Shown: piece by piece, positions 27,067-36,470 of the stretch
Layout of the letters: every line of letters begins with the position of its first letter
How positions within the stretch are numbered: position 1 is the stretch's first letter
Assembly: GCF_023667495.1 (NCBI RefSeq)
Contig: NZ_JAMOZL010000011.1
Span: 248,001 to 312,000, forward strand
Direction: 5' to 3'
From: Dyadobacter sp. MSC1_007
Lineage (GTDB): Bacteria > Bacteroidota > Bacteroidia > Cytophagales > Spirosomataceae
Length of the DNA: 64,000 nt
Program-made: the position numbers and the translations under genes
Notes under the pieces: generated by a model
What the model saw: the letters and a program-made list of their open reading frames with translations, nothing else
What the model was told of the DNA's origin: nothing
Database searches by the model: none

Positions 27067-29361
27067 ATGTTCAGATCTTTAACAGTAATTCTTCTCATTT
27101 TTTCAGTGCAGGCATTTGCCCAAACGGGCACGATCCGGGGTACGGTGACCACTTCTGATGGCAAGCCCGCAGAATTTGTAAATATTGTTTTGGAAAACAC
27201 TTCCAGGGGCTCAGTAGTCAATGAAAATGGCCATTATGCGATCAGCAAAGTCCCGGCAGGAACTTATATGCTCACCGCGAGTTTTACCGGACTTGTCTCC
27301 CAAAAGAGCACCGTGACCGTGGGTGCAGGCGAAACCAGCGCGGTGAATTTTGTGCTGGCAGAAGACAACCGGCAATTGCAGGAGGTGGTCGTGCGCAGCG
27401 ATAGCAGGCTGATGAACAAGGAAACCGATTACGTCGCGCGAATGCCATTAAAAAATCTCGAAAACCCACAGGTATATAACGTGGTCGGCAAGGATCTGAT
27501 GAAAGAACAAGTGATGACTGACATCAAGGACGTCTTTCGGGCTGCGCCGGGCGTTGCTCCTACGGAATATGTTACCGGCAGTTTTGCTGTCGTATTCCGG
27601 GGATTCACCAATTTCGACTATGCCCGGAATGGGATGGCTACTTCGGTTTACAGGTCAGGGACCGAAATCGCAAATCTTGAACGCATAGAGTTGATCAAAG
27701 GCCCGTCGGGTACTCTTTTCGGATCGCAGGTATCCACTTTCGGCGGGGTGATGAATTTGGTTACTAAAAAGCCTTATGCAGGTTTTGGAGGTGAAGTCGC
27801 TTATAGTATGGGCAGTTTTGATTTAAGCAGGGCAACTATTGATATAAATACGCCCCTTGATAAGGAAAAAACAGTGTTGTTGAGGTTCAATACAGTGAAT
27901 CATCAGCAAAACAGTTCAAACGAATACGGTAAAAATAAAAGGTTTGTCATCACTCCTAGCCTTTCTTTTCAGGCCAGCGAACGCCTTTCGTTTTTGTTCG
28001 ATTTTGAATACTTTAAAAGCAATGCAACCCGGTTAGCATACACGCTGCTTTTCGCCGACGAAGTACCTTTCAAGTCTACCAAAGATATTCCGCTGGGTTT
28101 TAAGAAATCCTTCTTTCAAAATGATTTGCTTAGCGACGCCCAAGCCACGAAGTATTTTGGCCAGGCCAAATATCAAATCAGTAAAAACTGGACTTCAACA
28201 ACAGGCATATCTCATGTAAATGAATTCCTAAATCATAGTTACCAACCTTATGTTCAATGGATTAGTGCTGATACAGCCGTGACAAGCGTCAGGCATTTTG
28301 GCCCGAGAGAAAGAACCTATGCAAATATCCAGCAGAATTTTAACGGTAGTTTCCAGACCGGAAGGTTTCATCATAACCTGTTGATCGGGGCCAGTTATGA
28401 ATACAACGACGAAACGGTGACTTATGCAATTATCCCACTGGATAAAATAAACGTTAACGAAACTTTTGAGAAAGCCAGCCTCAGCAGGGTGAATAGTATT
28501 TTGGCGAACCCCTCAACAGTTCCATCTTATGACGCATACGGAGGAAATGCATTAGGTATATATGTTTCGGATGTCATCAAATGGACAGACCGTTTATCGA
28601 CGATGCTGAGCTTGCGTTTCGATCGTTTCGAGCAAACCTATGAAGGCGGTTTTGTACAGCCATCGCTTTCTCCGAAACTGGGGGTTGTTTATCAGGTAGT
28701 GAAAGATCAGGTTTCTTTATTCGGAAACTTCATGAATGGTTTTCGCAATCAGGGACCTGTTGAGCAGCCCAACGGCAGTCTTTTTAAACCAAAACCGATT
28801 TTTGCCAACCAGTGGGAAGGTGGTTTAAAAGCGGAATTGCCAGGTAATAAACTGGGTGGGAGCGTAAGCTATTACTATATTGGAATTGACAATGCATTGC
28901 GTAGCGATGATGCGCAATATAGTTTCCAGGATGGCCAGCAGGTGAGCAAAGGTGTTGAGGTTGAACTCACTGCCAACCCGGTAGCTGGCCTGAATGTCAT
29001 AGCCGGATATGGCTTCAATGAGAACAAATTTCTTAAAGCTGATGTGTATGAAGGTAAATTTCAGACACAAGCACCACAACATATCGCCAACTACTGGCTT
29101 AGCTACCGACTACCTTTCCAGAATCTGAAAGGTATTGGATTAGGTTTTGGAGGAAACTACGTGGGTGTTTCGTATTTTAATTCCAGCAATACTTACACCA
29201 TTCCCGCCTATCACACCATTAATGCTACTGCTTTTTACCAAAAGGAAAAATGGAAGATTGGTTTCAAACTAAACAACATTACAGATGTGGAGTACTGGGA
29301 TTCGGTAGGAAACCCGCAGTTTTCCAGAAATTTTGTGGCTAACTTTTCTTTCAGATTTTAG
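27067..29361 (+). CDS. TonB-dependent siderophore-type receptor
   Basis: A 764-residue outer-membrane receptor. Signal peptide MFRSLTVILLIFSVQAFA; then a carboxypeptidase-regulatory-like domain (about 20-105: GTIRGTVTTSDGKPAEFVNIVL, typical of Bacteroidota receptors); a plug domain (about 125-235) with FRAAPGVAPTEYVTG and RIELIKGPSGTLFGSQ; then a 22-strand barrel ending in FSFRF with the usual C-terminal phenylalanine. The plug phrase FRGFTNFDYARNGM and the family signature point to ferrisiderophore uptake rather than the SusC class. No SusD partner is adjacent. It is monocistronic, and the sulfatase gene converges on it. Iron regulation is likely but no Fur box was identified. Confidence 0.9.
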   Translation: MFRSLTVILLIFSVQAFAQTGTIRGTVTTSDGKPAEFVNIVLENTSRGSVVNENGHYAISKVPAGTYMLTASFTGLVSQKSTVTVGAGETSAVNFVLAEDNRQLQEVVVRSDSRLMNKETDYVARMPLKNLENPQVYNVVGKDLMKEQVMTDIKDVFRAAPGVAPTEYVTGSFAVVFRGFTNFDYARNGMATSVYRSGTEIANLERIELIKGPSGTLFGSQVSTFGGVMNLVTKKPYAGFGGEVAYSMGSFDLSRATIDINTPLDKEKTVLLRFNTVNHQQNSSNEYGKNKRFVITPSLSFQASERLSFLFDFEYFKSNATRLAYTLLFADEVPFKSTKDIPLGFKKSFFQNDLLSDAQATKYFGQAKYQISKNWTSTTGISHVNEFLNHSYQPYVQWISADTAVTSVRHFGPRERTYANIQQNFNGSFQTGRFHHNLLIGASYEYNDETVTYAIIPLDKINVNETFEKASLSRVNSILANPSTVPSYDAYGGNALGIYVSDVIKWTDRLSTMLSLRFDRFEQTYEGGFVQPSLSPKLGVVYQVVKDQVSLFGNFMNGFRNQGPVEQPNGSLFKPKPIFANQWEGGLKAELPGNKLGGSVSYYYIGIDNALRSDDAQYSFQDGQQVSKGVEVELTANPVAGLNVIAGYGFNENKFLKADVYEGKFQTQAPQHIANYWLSYRLPFQNLKGIGLGFGGNYVGVSYFNSSNTYTIPAYHTINATAFYQKEKWKIGFKLNNITDVEYWDSVGNPQFSRNFVANFSFRF

Positions 29362-29381
29362 CGGTAGCACCTTAAAACATT

Positions 29382-30791
29382 TCATTTCGCCTCCTGCTTT
29401 TTAGGGTACACCTTGTCCATGAAAGCGCCTTCGTCGCCGTGCTGCTTCATCCAGCCTTCAAGCTCCGTCCGCAGCATGGCGATACGTTGTGCATATTGCG
29501 GGTCAGCGGCCAGGTTTGTCAGCTCAAACGGGTCTTTTTCCGTATCATAAAACTCGACGGCCGGCCGGTTCTCGAAACGGTCGGTGATCTTTTTAGCTTT
29601 CGGATCGACCGTATCGTCCACCCATGAAAACCAAACGGTGTTGCGGTCTTTGCGGTTGCGATCCATCATGAAGCGGTTGTAATATGGCTTTTCTGATGCA
29701 AGGTTGAGGATTAGCTTGTAACGATGATCGCGAATGCTGCGTATCGGGTACGGGTCGCCTTCAGGGATATTATTATGAATGCCGTACACATAGTTGCGCA
29801 ACTCTTTGTTTTTGCCTGAAATAACCGGTAAAAAGCTTTGTCCGTCAAGGCCGGCAACAGGTTTTCCGCCGGCAATCTCAATTAGCGTCGGGGTTATATC
29901 TTCATATTGTACCAACGCATGGGTCTCTGTTGATGGTTTTACATGCCCCGGCCATTTGACCAACATTGAGCTGCGCTGACCCGTATCGTACAGGTTCCAT
30001 TTAGCACCGGGAAACTGCGCGCCCTGCTCGCCGAGGAAGATGAGGATTGTATTTTTATCCTGGCCGGTCTCTTTCAGCAATGCATTGATCTCCCCGACCT
30101 GGTCGTCCAGCCGCCGCACCTCCGCGAGGTATTTCACAAATTGCCTGCGGGTAACGGGTGTATCCACCCAGTCGGCGGGAAGTTTCAGTTTCGCAGCCTC
30201 AAATTCAGTGGTATCACCCACCGTCCACGGCGCATGGGGGTTAATGCTCATGATAAAAAGGCAATAGGGCTTGTCGCTGGCGGTGATGTATTTCTTGATG
30301 TCATCCAGGTGGTATTCATCTGTCGGTGCTACGCAGTTGGGTTCGAAACCGTCGACAATATCAAATGGAAAGACACTTTTGGGTTTCGTAACATGGTCTT
30401 TACCTGTAAGTCCCACGCGATAGCCAAGGTCGGCCAGATAATGCCCTACACTTTTCAGGTTATCGTACACCGGCTTGTGGTTCTGAAACGAACCATGGCG
30501 CACCGGGTAAAGTCCGGTAAACAGGGACGCACGAGTAGGTACACACATCGCCTCCGAAGCAAAGAGATTATGAAATTTCAACCCGTCCTTAGCAAGCGCA
30601 TCGATATGGGTTGTCTTTAAATTCTGACCCCCGTAGCAGCTCAGCTGCTGGCTATCCAGGTCGTCGGCCATGATGATAACGATGTTGGGTCGGGCGTTAG
30701 GCATCTGACCAGCGACTGGTTGTTGGCCGACGACGACGTATAATGATAATATCAGGTTGAGAATAATGTGGATTTTCAATGTGTTGAGCAT
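29382..30791 (-). CDS. Secreted sulfatase (type I, formylglycine-dependent)
   Basis: A 469-residue alkaline-phosphatase-fold sulfatase. The start at ATG 30791 gives a signal peptide (MLNTLKIHIILNLILSLYVV). The metal-binding motif NIVIIMADDLDSQQLSCYGG follows. The formylglycine-forming site is CVPTRASLFTG with Cys83 converted by a maturase. KDH and the MSINPHAPW and FLGEQG segments complete the active site. It hydrolyses sulfate esters, probably on polysaccharides, in the periplasm or at the surface. An AraC-type regulator is encoded divergently 137 bases away and is the likely activator. No glycoside hydrolase lies nearby. An in-frame ATG at 30857 is less likely because it would place 22 polar residues before the signal sequence. 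Confidence 0.9.
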   Translation of the reverse strand: MLNTLKIHIILNLILSLYVVVGQQPVAGQMPNARPNIVIIMADDLDSQQLSCYGGQNLKTTHIDALAKDGLKFHNLFASEAMCVPTRASLFTGLYPVRHGSFQNHKPVYDNLKSVGHYLADLGYRVGLTGKDHVTKPKSVFPFDIVDGFEPNCVAPTDEYHLDDIKKYITASDKPYCLFIMSINPHAPWTVGDTTEFEAAKLKLPADWVDTPVTRRQFVKYLAEVRRLDDQVGEINALLKETGQDKNTILIFLGEQGAQFPGAKWNLYDTGQRSSMLVKWPGHVKPSTETHALVQYEDITPTLIEIAGGKPVAGLDGQSFLPVISGKNKELRNYVYGIHNNIPEGDPYPIRSIRDHRYKLILNLASEKPYYNRFMMDRNRKDRNTVWFSWVDDTVDPKAKKITDRFENRPAVEFYDTEKDPFELTNLAADPQYAQRIAMLRTELEGWMKQHGDEGAFMDKVYPKKQEAK

Positions 30792-30928
30792 GAGATTGGT
30801 GTTTGTTTTAAAGAACAAAATCCATTGAATACTACTGATCGCACTGCTTGTATTCACGTTAAAAACGCTGTTTGACCTTACAATAAGAAGCGGGAACCGC
30901 CTTGCGGCATTTTTTGTAATTTAAGTTT

Positions 30929-31777
30929 ATGAATACAAAAACGGCATTTCAAACACTTGGCATCAATGCTTTTGACTCTTCTGCGGAGTCGGGTTATAAG
31001 CTGCTGCGCCATGAGGTGGATGGCAAAAGCCGGATAGAGAAGCCACATAAGCATGACTTCTTTATGCTTTTTGTCGTAAAAAAAGGTGGCGGCACGCATT
31101 CCATCGATTTTGCCGATTATGAAGTAACAGGCAATCAAGTACATTTGTTGTTCCCGGGCCAGGTGCATCGCTGGGAGCTCGACGAAGACACATCAGGGTT
31201 CCAGCTGATGGTAGGACGGCGGGCTTTTGAAACTTCGTCGAACTTTCTCAGGCTGTCGTTTATAGCTTATCGGAACCACCAGGTGATCGACCTGCCGCCT
31301 GCCGTTTTTGCGGCGCTATGTTACGAGTTGGAAACGCTGGAAGGAGAATTAGGCGCCGCTCTGGTGGATTGGGATATGGTACAACTCCGGAGCCGGGTTG
31401 CTTTGCAGCTGGTGAGCCGCGAGGCCGAGCGCATTTACGAGGATATCGGCACATACCGCGCCAATCCGATCCTTTTCAAATACCATGGTTTAGTGGATAC
31501 CCATTTCAAGGCCCACAAGAATGTCGCATATTATGCGGACCAGCTCAATATTTCGCCGAATTACCTTAATATTCTCTGTAAAAGGCACTTGCACGTTCCG
31601 GCTACATTCCTGATTCACAGTCGCATCGGCCTGGAAGCAAAACGTTTGCTGCTGGTTTCGGGCCAGTCGGCGAAGGAAATTGCTTTTGAATTGGGTTTCA
31701 GTGATCTTCCTCATTTTTCCAACTTCTTCAAGGCGCAGACAGGCCTATCGCCGCGGGCATTTCGCAATGCGTTATAA
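30929..31777 (+). CDS. AraC-family transcriptional regulator
   Basis: A 282-residue regulator. It has an N-terminal cupin-like sensing domain (KPHKHDFFMLFVVKKGGGTHSIDFADYEV and VHLLFPGQVHRWEL), then a C-terminal pair of helix-turn-helices (about 185-282) with VAYYADQLNISPNYLNILCK and SAKEIAFELGFSDLPHFSNFFKAQTGLSPRAFR. It is transcribed divergently from the sulfatase gene, a common arrangement for a regulator and its target. The ligand is unknown. The Tat-type amidohydrolase gene starts 82 bases downstream on the same strand. Confidence 0.92.
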   Translation: MNTKTAFQTLGINAFDSSAESGYKLLRHEVDGKSRIEKPHKHDFFMLFVVKKGGGTHSIDFADYEVTGNQVHLLFPGQVHRWELDEDTSGFQLMVGRRAFETSSNFLRLSFIAYRNHQVIDLPPAVFAALCYELETLEGELGAALVDWDMVQLRSRVALQLVSREAERIYEDIGTYRANPILFKYHGLVDTHFKAHKNVAYYADQLNISPNYLNILCKRHLHVPATFLIHSRIGLEAKRLLLVSGQSAKEIAFELGFSDLPHFSNFFKAQTGLSPRAFRNAL

Positions 31778-31859
31778 AATCTACAACTTACAGGATAAAT
31801 AACGCATCGTTTCAGACGGTGATACGGATTAATTTTGCAAAAATCTTAATCCCAAACAG

Positions 31860-33191
31860 ATGGAATCCATTTCCCGCAAAACATTCATTCAAAGCTCCGG
31901 TTTACTCATTGCAGGCGAACTACTAGTCAAAAAGCCAGGTGCAATCATTTCCGGCACGGCACAAGAGACAGGTGCAAGGCCTGCCGATAAATGGACATTG
32001 AAAAATGTGCGGCTGGAAACTGGCTTTGTATATGAAGACGGGGAGGTAATCGCTACTGAGACAGGTCTTTTTCAGGTCGAAATCGAGAATGGGAAGATCA
32101 CAGCTGTGCTTCCGAATGATCCAAAGGCAGATGGTACCGATGCCAAAGGTCAACTGATGCTGCCGGCGTTCAGGGATATGCACATCCATCTGGACAAAAC
32201 TTTTTATGGCGGGCCATGGAAAGCTAGACTGGCGAAAAACCGATCGGTGAAGGATATGATCGCCTTCGAGGAAAAAGCTTTGCCTGAACTCCTGAAAACC
32301 TCAACTTATCGCGCTGAAAAGATCATTGAACTACTACAATCTAAAGGGACGAATTTTGCCAGAAGCCATGTGAATATCGAGCCTACTTCGAAGCTCGATT
32401 CACTAAAAAACCTTCAAAAAGCGATAGAAAACAAGAAAAACACATTTGGAACCGAACTCGTTGCATTTCCCCAACACGGGATTTTCTATTCGCATTCCGA
32501 ACAATTGATGAAGGATGCAGCGGCAATGGATATTGACTTCATAGGCGGTTTGGACCCCAATGCAATTGATGGAAGCGTGGAAAAGCAGATCGATTTCATC
32601 ATCCAACTCGCTCTTGATCACAGCAAAGGCATTGACATTCACCTGCACGAAGGTGGCGAACCGGGTTTACGGACTGTTGAATATCTGACTAAAAAAGTGG
32701 TCGAAAATCCGGCATTGGCAGGTAAAACGTTCCTCAGTCACTGCTTCGTGCTCGCAAAGCTTGAAAAACCGAAACTGGAAGAAATCGCCGAAAAGCTCGC
32801 AAACGCCCGCGTAGGTGTGATTTCCACCATTCCGTTTGGCAGTACCATAATGCCTATCCCAACCCTTTACCGCCACGGTGTGAACGTAATGACGGGTAAC
32901 GATAGCATCGTTGATCATTGGAACACATTCGGGTCGGGAAGCGTGTTGCAGAAATCAAACATGATGGCGCAGCTTTACGGCCAGTCCACTGAGCTGGAAC
33001 TATCGCGCTGCCTGAAACTAGCGACCTGCGGTATAATGCCGCTCGATGATAAAGGAAAGCAGAAATGGCCGAAGCCAGGTGACGAAGCGAGCGTCGTGCT
33101 TGTGGATGCAAGTTGCTCAGCCGAAGCTGTGGCCCGCATTTCGCCAGTGAAAGCGCTCGTGCACCGCGGACATCTGGTCTACAGGAACTAA
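31860..33191 (+). CDS. Amidohydrolase of the cytosine-deaminase type with Tat-like signal
   Basis: A 443-residue metal-dependent hydrolase. The N-terminus SRKTFIQSSGLLIAGELLV resembles a twin-arginine export signal with Lys in place of the second Arg. After a beta-sandwich strand region, the barrel carries the metal ligands His108 and His110 in MHIHLDKTF, a second pair at 261/263 in DIHLHEGGE, SHCF, and the catalytic Asp in MTGNDSIVDHW. The HLDKTF and GNDSI(V/R)D phrases are typical of the cytosine deaminase/N-isopropylammelide branch. It is expected to deaminate or hydrolyse a cyclic C-N bond in the periplasm. The substrate is unknown. Confidence 0.82.
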   Translation: MESISRKTFIQSSGLLIAGELLVKKPGAIISGTAQETGARPADKWTLKNVRLETGFVYEDGEVIATETGLFQVEIENGKITAVLPNDPKADGTDAKGQLMLPAFRDMHIHLDKTFYGGPWKARLAKNRSVKDMIAFEEKALPELLKTSTYRAEKIIELLQSKGTNFARSHVNIEPTSKLDSLKNLQKAIENKKNTFGTELVAFPQHGIFYSHSEQLMKDAAAMDIDFIGGLDPNAIDGSVEKQIDFIIQLALDHSKGIDIHLHEGGEPGLRTVEYLTKKVVENPALAGKTFLSHCFVLAKLEKPKLEEIAEKLANARVGVISTIPFGSTIMPIPTLYRHGVNVMTGNDSIVDHWNTFGSGSVLQKSNMMAQLYGQSTELELSRCLKLATCGIMPLDDKGKQKWPKPGDEASVVLVDASCSAEAVARISPVKALVHRGHLVYRN

Positions 33192-33240
33192 CCGCAGTGT
33201 ATACCAGTCTTCAATTGATGGATCTCAACCACTTCATTTC

Positions 33241-34797
33241 TTACCTTACCCTAAAAATTCGCTGTCCAGTCGAAACCTGCCCGAACATATCGATGCTTCT
33301 AACGGTAACCCGGTGCGTTCCGGGTTTAAGTCCTTTTGGAAGACGCCCCTTCCAAATGTGCCGCGATAAGGCTGGTTTATCCATTTCCCAGCCGAAAATA
33401 GTGTTAAGCGTAGTGTCATTTATGGTTGAGCCGAGAAAGCGATTGTAAACCTGCATGGCTGCAATACCTGGATCACGCATCGGATTGTATTCCAGTGTTG
33501 TCCATTGTGGCCCGTTATCAATGCTCATTTCAATTTTGGAACGTGACGAACCGGCAAAAACATTTACCAGCAACGAGGTTGTATCCAGCGCGGCTTGTTG
33601 TATGTCATCCGCCAGATAAATATTCATTTGATAATCAGCTGGTCTGCGGGCCGCCTTGAATTTGATAGAATAGCTGTTTCCATCAAAGGCGATTTCGGAA
33701 TAGCCATTCGGTCCGCCGTCGTTCATGGTTGCGTGCGGAATGCCGGTTTCATCTTTAATGCCACACCACCAACTTCCACAAACAGTTGCATTGATAAAAT
33801 GGTGATGTGGATTTTTACCAAACCAACCCATTTTCTCGTCTGCAAATACGTGGGCCATCGTATGCGTATGCCCGGCAACGGACAAAGTATGTGGGCGATC
33901 TTTTAATATGTCAAACATTCCCTTTCTATTATCGCAAGAAATGATGGGTGCATGCATGACCAATACTACAAGTTTGTTTTCGGGAACGTGGGACAAATAG
34001 CTCTTTACGAAACTAAGTTGCTGGTCCGTAAAGTGAGATTTGTATTTCCCTTCTGAATCGAAATAGACATTTTTCAACGAAATAAACACCACTTGTCCAT
34101 ATTCAAAAGCGTATGTGCTTGGCCCGTAGAAGCGTTCATAAGTTTCATCTGAAAAATGATCGTCCTTTGCACCCCGGTTAAAGTCGTGATTCCCAAATAC
34201 ATTATACCAGGGAATGCCTATCTGGGAAATACTCTCATTGATTTCCTTGAAAAGATTAGGATCGTCAGCCACGATATCTCCCAAACTGATACCCAATACG
34301 GCATCGGTTCCCAGGCATTCCTCGACTACGTCATGTGTCACATAATTGACTTCTGTCAAGCCCCTGGCCTGCGTATCTCCAAAAATCAATGCCTTGAAAT
34401 TCTTTTGTTCTTTTTGCGGGCGAAGACCAAAGTTGATCGATTTCGGTAATGGGCCCGTCGGCGCCATTCCGGCAACCGGAAGTGACGGTGATCCGCCGGG
34501 TTTATGCATATAATAATGCTGCGGGATCATATCAGTTGTAACCGGAGTCATGTAACCCGCAGGCTTGATCACAAAAAAACCGGTATCATCCCCGCAGGGT
34601 AAAGACCATTTCCCATCCTTGCCCGTCCTAACTACCTCGACGCCGTTGGAGACACATATTCCCGAAAGCGACACTTCGGTTTTATCAAACAAGCCATTGT
34701 TGTTAGTATCCTGAAAGACAATACCGGAAGCAAGATTCTGAGCGTGGGCCAGATTTTGAAAGACACAAAAAAGGACAATCGTCAGGGGTATTTTCAT
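33241..34797 (-). CDS. Secreted calcineurin-like phosphoesterase (three-domain)
   Basis: A 518-residue exported protein with signal peptide MKIPLTIVLFCVFQNLAHA. An N-terminal beta-sandwich (ASGIVFQDTNNNGLFDKTE, a metallophosphoesterase N-domain) precedes the catalytic domain with ALIFGDTQ, SLGDIVADD, YNVFGNHDFN, LVVLVMHAPI and LSVAGHTHTM, which supply the Asp/His/Asn metal ligands of the calcineurin fold. A C-terminal beta domain includes VNVFAGSSRSKIEMSIDNG. Bacteroidota proteins of this layout are periplasmic phosphoesterases, usually of unknown substrate. It converges on the amidohydrolase gene. Confidence 0.88.
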   Translation of the reverse strand: MKIPLTIVLFCVFQNLAHAQNLASGIVFQDTNNNGLFDKTEVSLSGICVSNGVEVVRTGKDGKWSLPCGDDTGFFVIKPAGYMTPVTTDMIPQHYYMHKPGGSPSLPVAGMAPTGPLPKSINFGLRPQKEQKNFKALIFGDTQARGLTEVNYVTHDVVEECLGTDAVLGISLGDIVADDPNLFKEINESISQIGIPWYNVFGNHDFNRGAKDDHFSDETYERFYGPSTYAFEYGQVVFISLKNVYFDSEGKYKSHFTDQQLSFVKSYLSHVPENKLVVLVMHAPIISCDNRKGMFDILKDRPHTLSVAGHTHTMAHVFADEKMGWFGKNPHHHFINATVCGSWWCGIKDETGIPHATMNDGGPNGYSEIAFDGNSYSIKFKAARRPADYQMNIYLADDIQQAALDTTSLLVNVFAGSSRSKIEMSIDNGPQWTTLEYNPMRDPGIAAMQVYNRFLGSTINDTTLNTIFGWEMDKPALSRHIWKGRLPKGLKPGTHRVTVRSIDMFGQVSTGQRIFRVR

Positions 34798-35006
34798 AAA
34801 AAGAGATTTTACTATTCTCTTGTTTTACGGGTTTTGGGTCAAATCGGGCTATGTGGAAGTTCCAGTGACGGCTTATGGTATGACATCAAGGCGAGAACGT
34901 CGGCGGTATCCTAGCATCCCGATTTGAACCGTACGCGTTTCATGGGATTAATGGTTCACTTAGTAATTGTAAGTGGCAGGTTGAGTTGAATCCTCACGTG
35001 GGTGTA

Positions 35007-35378
35007 TCAACGTTCCTTCGAAAAAACGACCTGGCTTTCTGCGGGAGCTTCTTTCCGGTCATACATGCCGTAATCTCTGATCACCCCTGCAATACGCAAG
35101 TGGTAATCGTTAAAGATGATGGCGCGCCCTTTGGCCTGCGCTTCCCTGTGGAGCTCCAGATTTCTCCATTGGTGGATGGCAACCTCGTCACGCCAGAATG
35201 AGAGGGACAAGATCTTCTCAGGGTTATAGATGCTCTGGAACCTTTCAATGGATATAAACCCGTCTATCTTTTCTAGTTCGGGCTTCAAAGCTGCTGCAAT
35301 ATCCAGGTACTCCTGCTTCTTTCCGGGTGCAGGTATCACTTCAAAAATCACTGCAATGGCATTTTGGTGGTTCGACAT
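35007..35378 (-). CDS. Antibiotic-biosynthesis-monooxygenase (ABM) domain protein
   Basis: A 123-residue single-domain protein with a ferredoxin-like dimeric barrel: AIAVIFEVIPAPGKKQEYLDI, a central GFISIERFQSIYNPEKILSLSFWRDEVAIHQWR, then HREAQAKGRAIIFNDYHLRIAGVIRDYG. The phrases match ABM proteins used for quinol oxidation or haem degradation, and many act on unknown small molecules. It is a single gene, flanked by the truncated hydrolase on the 5' side. Confidence 0.85.
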   Translation of the reverse strand: MSNHQNAIAVIFEVIPAPGKKQEYLDIAAALKPELEKIDGFISIERFQSIYNPEKILSLSFWRDEVAIHQWRNLELHREAQAKGRAIIFNDYHLRIAGVIRDYGMYDRKEAPAESQVVFSKER

Positions 35379-35457
35379 AACTATTGATCAGATAAAAAAT
35401 GTAATACTTCCCGGTATAATTGAAAGCGGCTTTTTTCAAGGTGCATCACATGCGTCC

Positions 35458-35835
35458 CTTTGGCTATTTGCGATTACCCTGCTCTTGTTTTTCGGTAAGC
35501 GCACTAAAGAGCACCAGACGATCAATTTTGTCCGGGTATTTTAAAGCATAGAGCGCAGCAACTGAGCCACCCTATGAATGCGCGATCAGATAAAGTTTAC
35601 GGCTACCAGTCCTTTGCAGTATATAGTTCACGGCACTGTCTACATCTTTGTAAACATCTTCTCCCCGGCCTGTCGGAACGCCAGTCACAGCTCCTGCCAT
35701 GGAGGAAGACCGGTCGGCATCGCCGTAGCCCAAAAAGTCGAGCGCATAAGTATCGTACTGCTGAATGGCCAGGTGATCCATCAACCTGAGGCCGGTATCC
35801 GCCTCAAAGACAATTAGTGCACAAGAGAAGACTTC
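35458..35835 (-). pseudogene. Alpha/beta hydrolase remnant: 5' truncated, nonsense codon in nucleophile elbow
   Basis: On the minus strand the frame reads MDHLAIQQYDTYALDFLGYGDADRS, then RKLYLIAHS, a TAG stop at 35569-35571, and continues in the same frame as GGSVAALYALKYPDKIDRLVLFSAL before a second stop. The nucleophile elbow of this hydrolase family normally reads HSWGG, so the TAG stands where a tryptophan codon (TGG) is expected. The 5' end is also missing: homology to the family starts well inside the domain near 35830, where an unrelated gene remnant on the other strand begins. Either lesion should abolish function. Confidence 0.75.
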
Positions 35836-35839
35836 TCCG

Positions 35840-36208
35840 ATTAAACATTGCCGCACCTGTGACGATCACCTTGCCGGAAAGGCAGGAGTGCTGATTACTG
35901 AAACCCTCCTGAGCAAAGGTTGCTTAATTGAGGATGATGATTCTTACAAGCTAAGCACTAGTGGACAACAATGGTTTGCTAACTTACAAATTGACACTGC
36001 TGTATTAATAAAACAGCGAAGGATTTTGGCTAGGCCCTGTCTCGATTGGAGCGAACGGCGATACCACCTGGCAGGTTCTCTGGGTGCAGCCATGCTGGAT
36101 AAAATGTTGGAATCCGACTGGATACGTCGTATCAAAGATTCCAGAGCGGTAGTAATCACCAGAAAGGGGCAGCAACAGCTTTACCTGTTGCTGGGGGTTG
36201 AAATATGA
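35840..36208 (+). pseudogene. ArsR/winged-helix regulator remnant, 5' truncated
   Basis: The plus-strand frame carries CRTCDDHLAGKAGV followed by the dimerisation and second half of a winged-helix regulator (LLSKGCLIEDDD, LDWSERRYHLAGSLGAAMLDKM, SRAVVITRKGQQQLYLLLGV). In intact ArsR-like proteins of this subgroup the CYDHLAG phrase sits about 130 residues into the chain, after the DNA-binding domain. Here the DNA-binding domain is absent and the frame runs directly into the hydrolase remnant. A GTG at 35888 could still start a 106-residue product, but without the helix-turn-helix. It was probably the divergent regulator of the hydrolase gene. Confidence 0.7.
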
Positions 36209-36245
36209 ATGCAAAATTGCACCTTTTTATCGGACCTCAAAAGAA

Positions 36246-36275
36246 AAAGGACTTAGCTTTTTAGCTAAGTCCTTC
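36246..36275 (-). terminator. Terminator of tRNA-Thr transcript
   Basis: AAGGACTTAGCT (36247-36258) pairs with AGCTAAGTCCTT (36263-36274) over a 4-base loop. On the minus strand the stem is followed by a T-rich tract, ten bases downstream of the tRNA 3' end. Confidence 0.8.
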
Positions 36276-36284
36276 ATTTTCAAG

Positions 36285-36357
<73 letters not shown>

Positions 36358-36470
36358 CTTTTTTACTTTGTGATACCGTTTGTTATTCCGTTATCATGGT
36401 GCAAAAGTAGTCGAAGAGGATATACAATGCAACTCTTTCAAAGTAATTTTTTTAAACTTTTTTCGCAATT

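Noticed and set aside
35230..35544. A 104-codon plus-strand frame over the ABM gene and the hydrolase remnant
   Set aside because: It is antisense to better-supported coding sequence on the minus strand and has no recognisable features.
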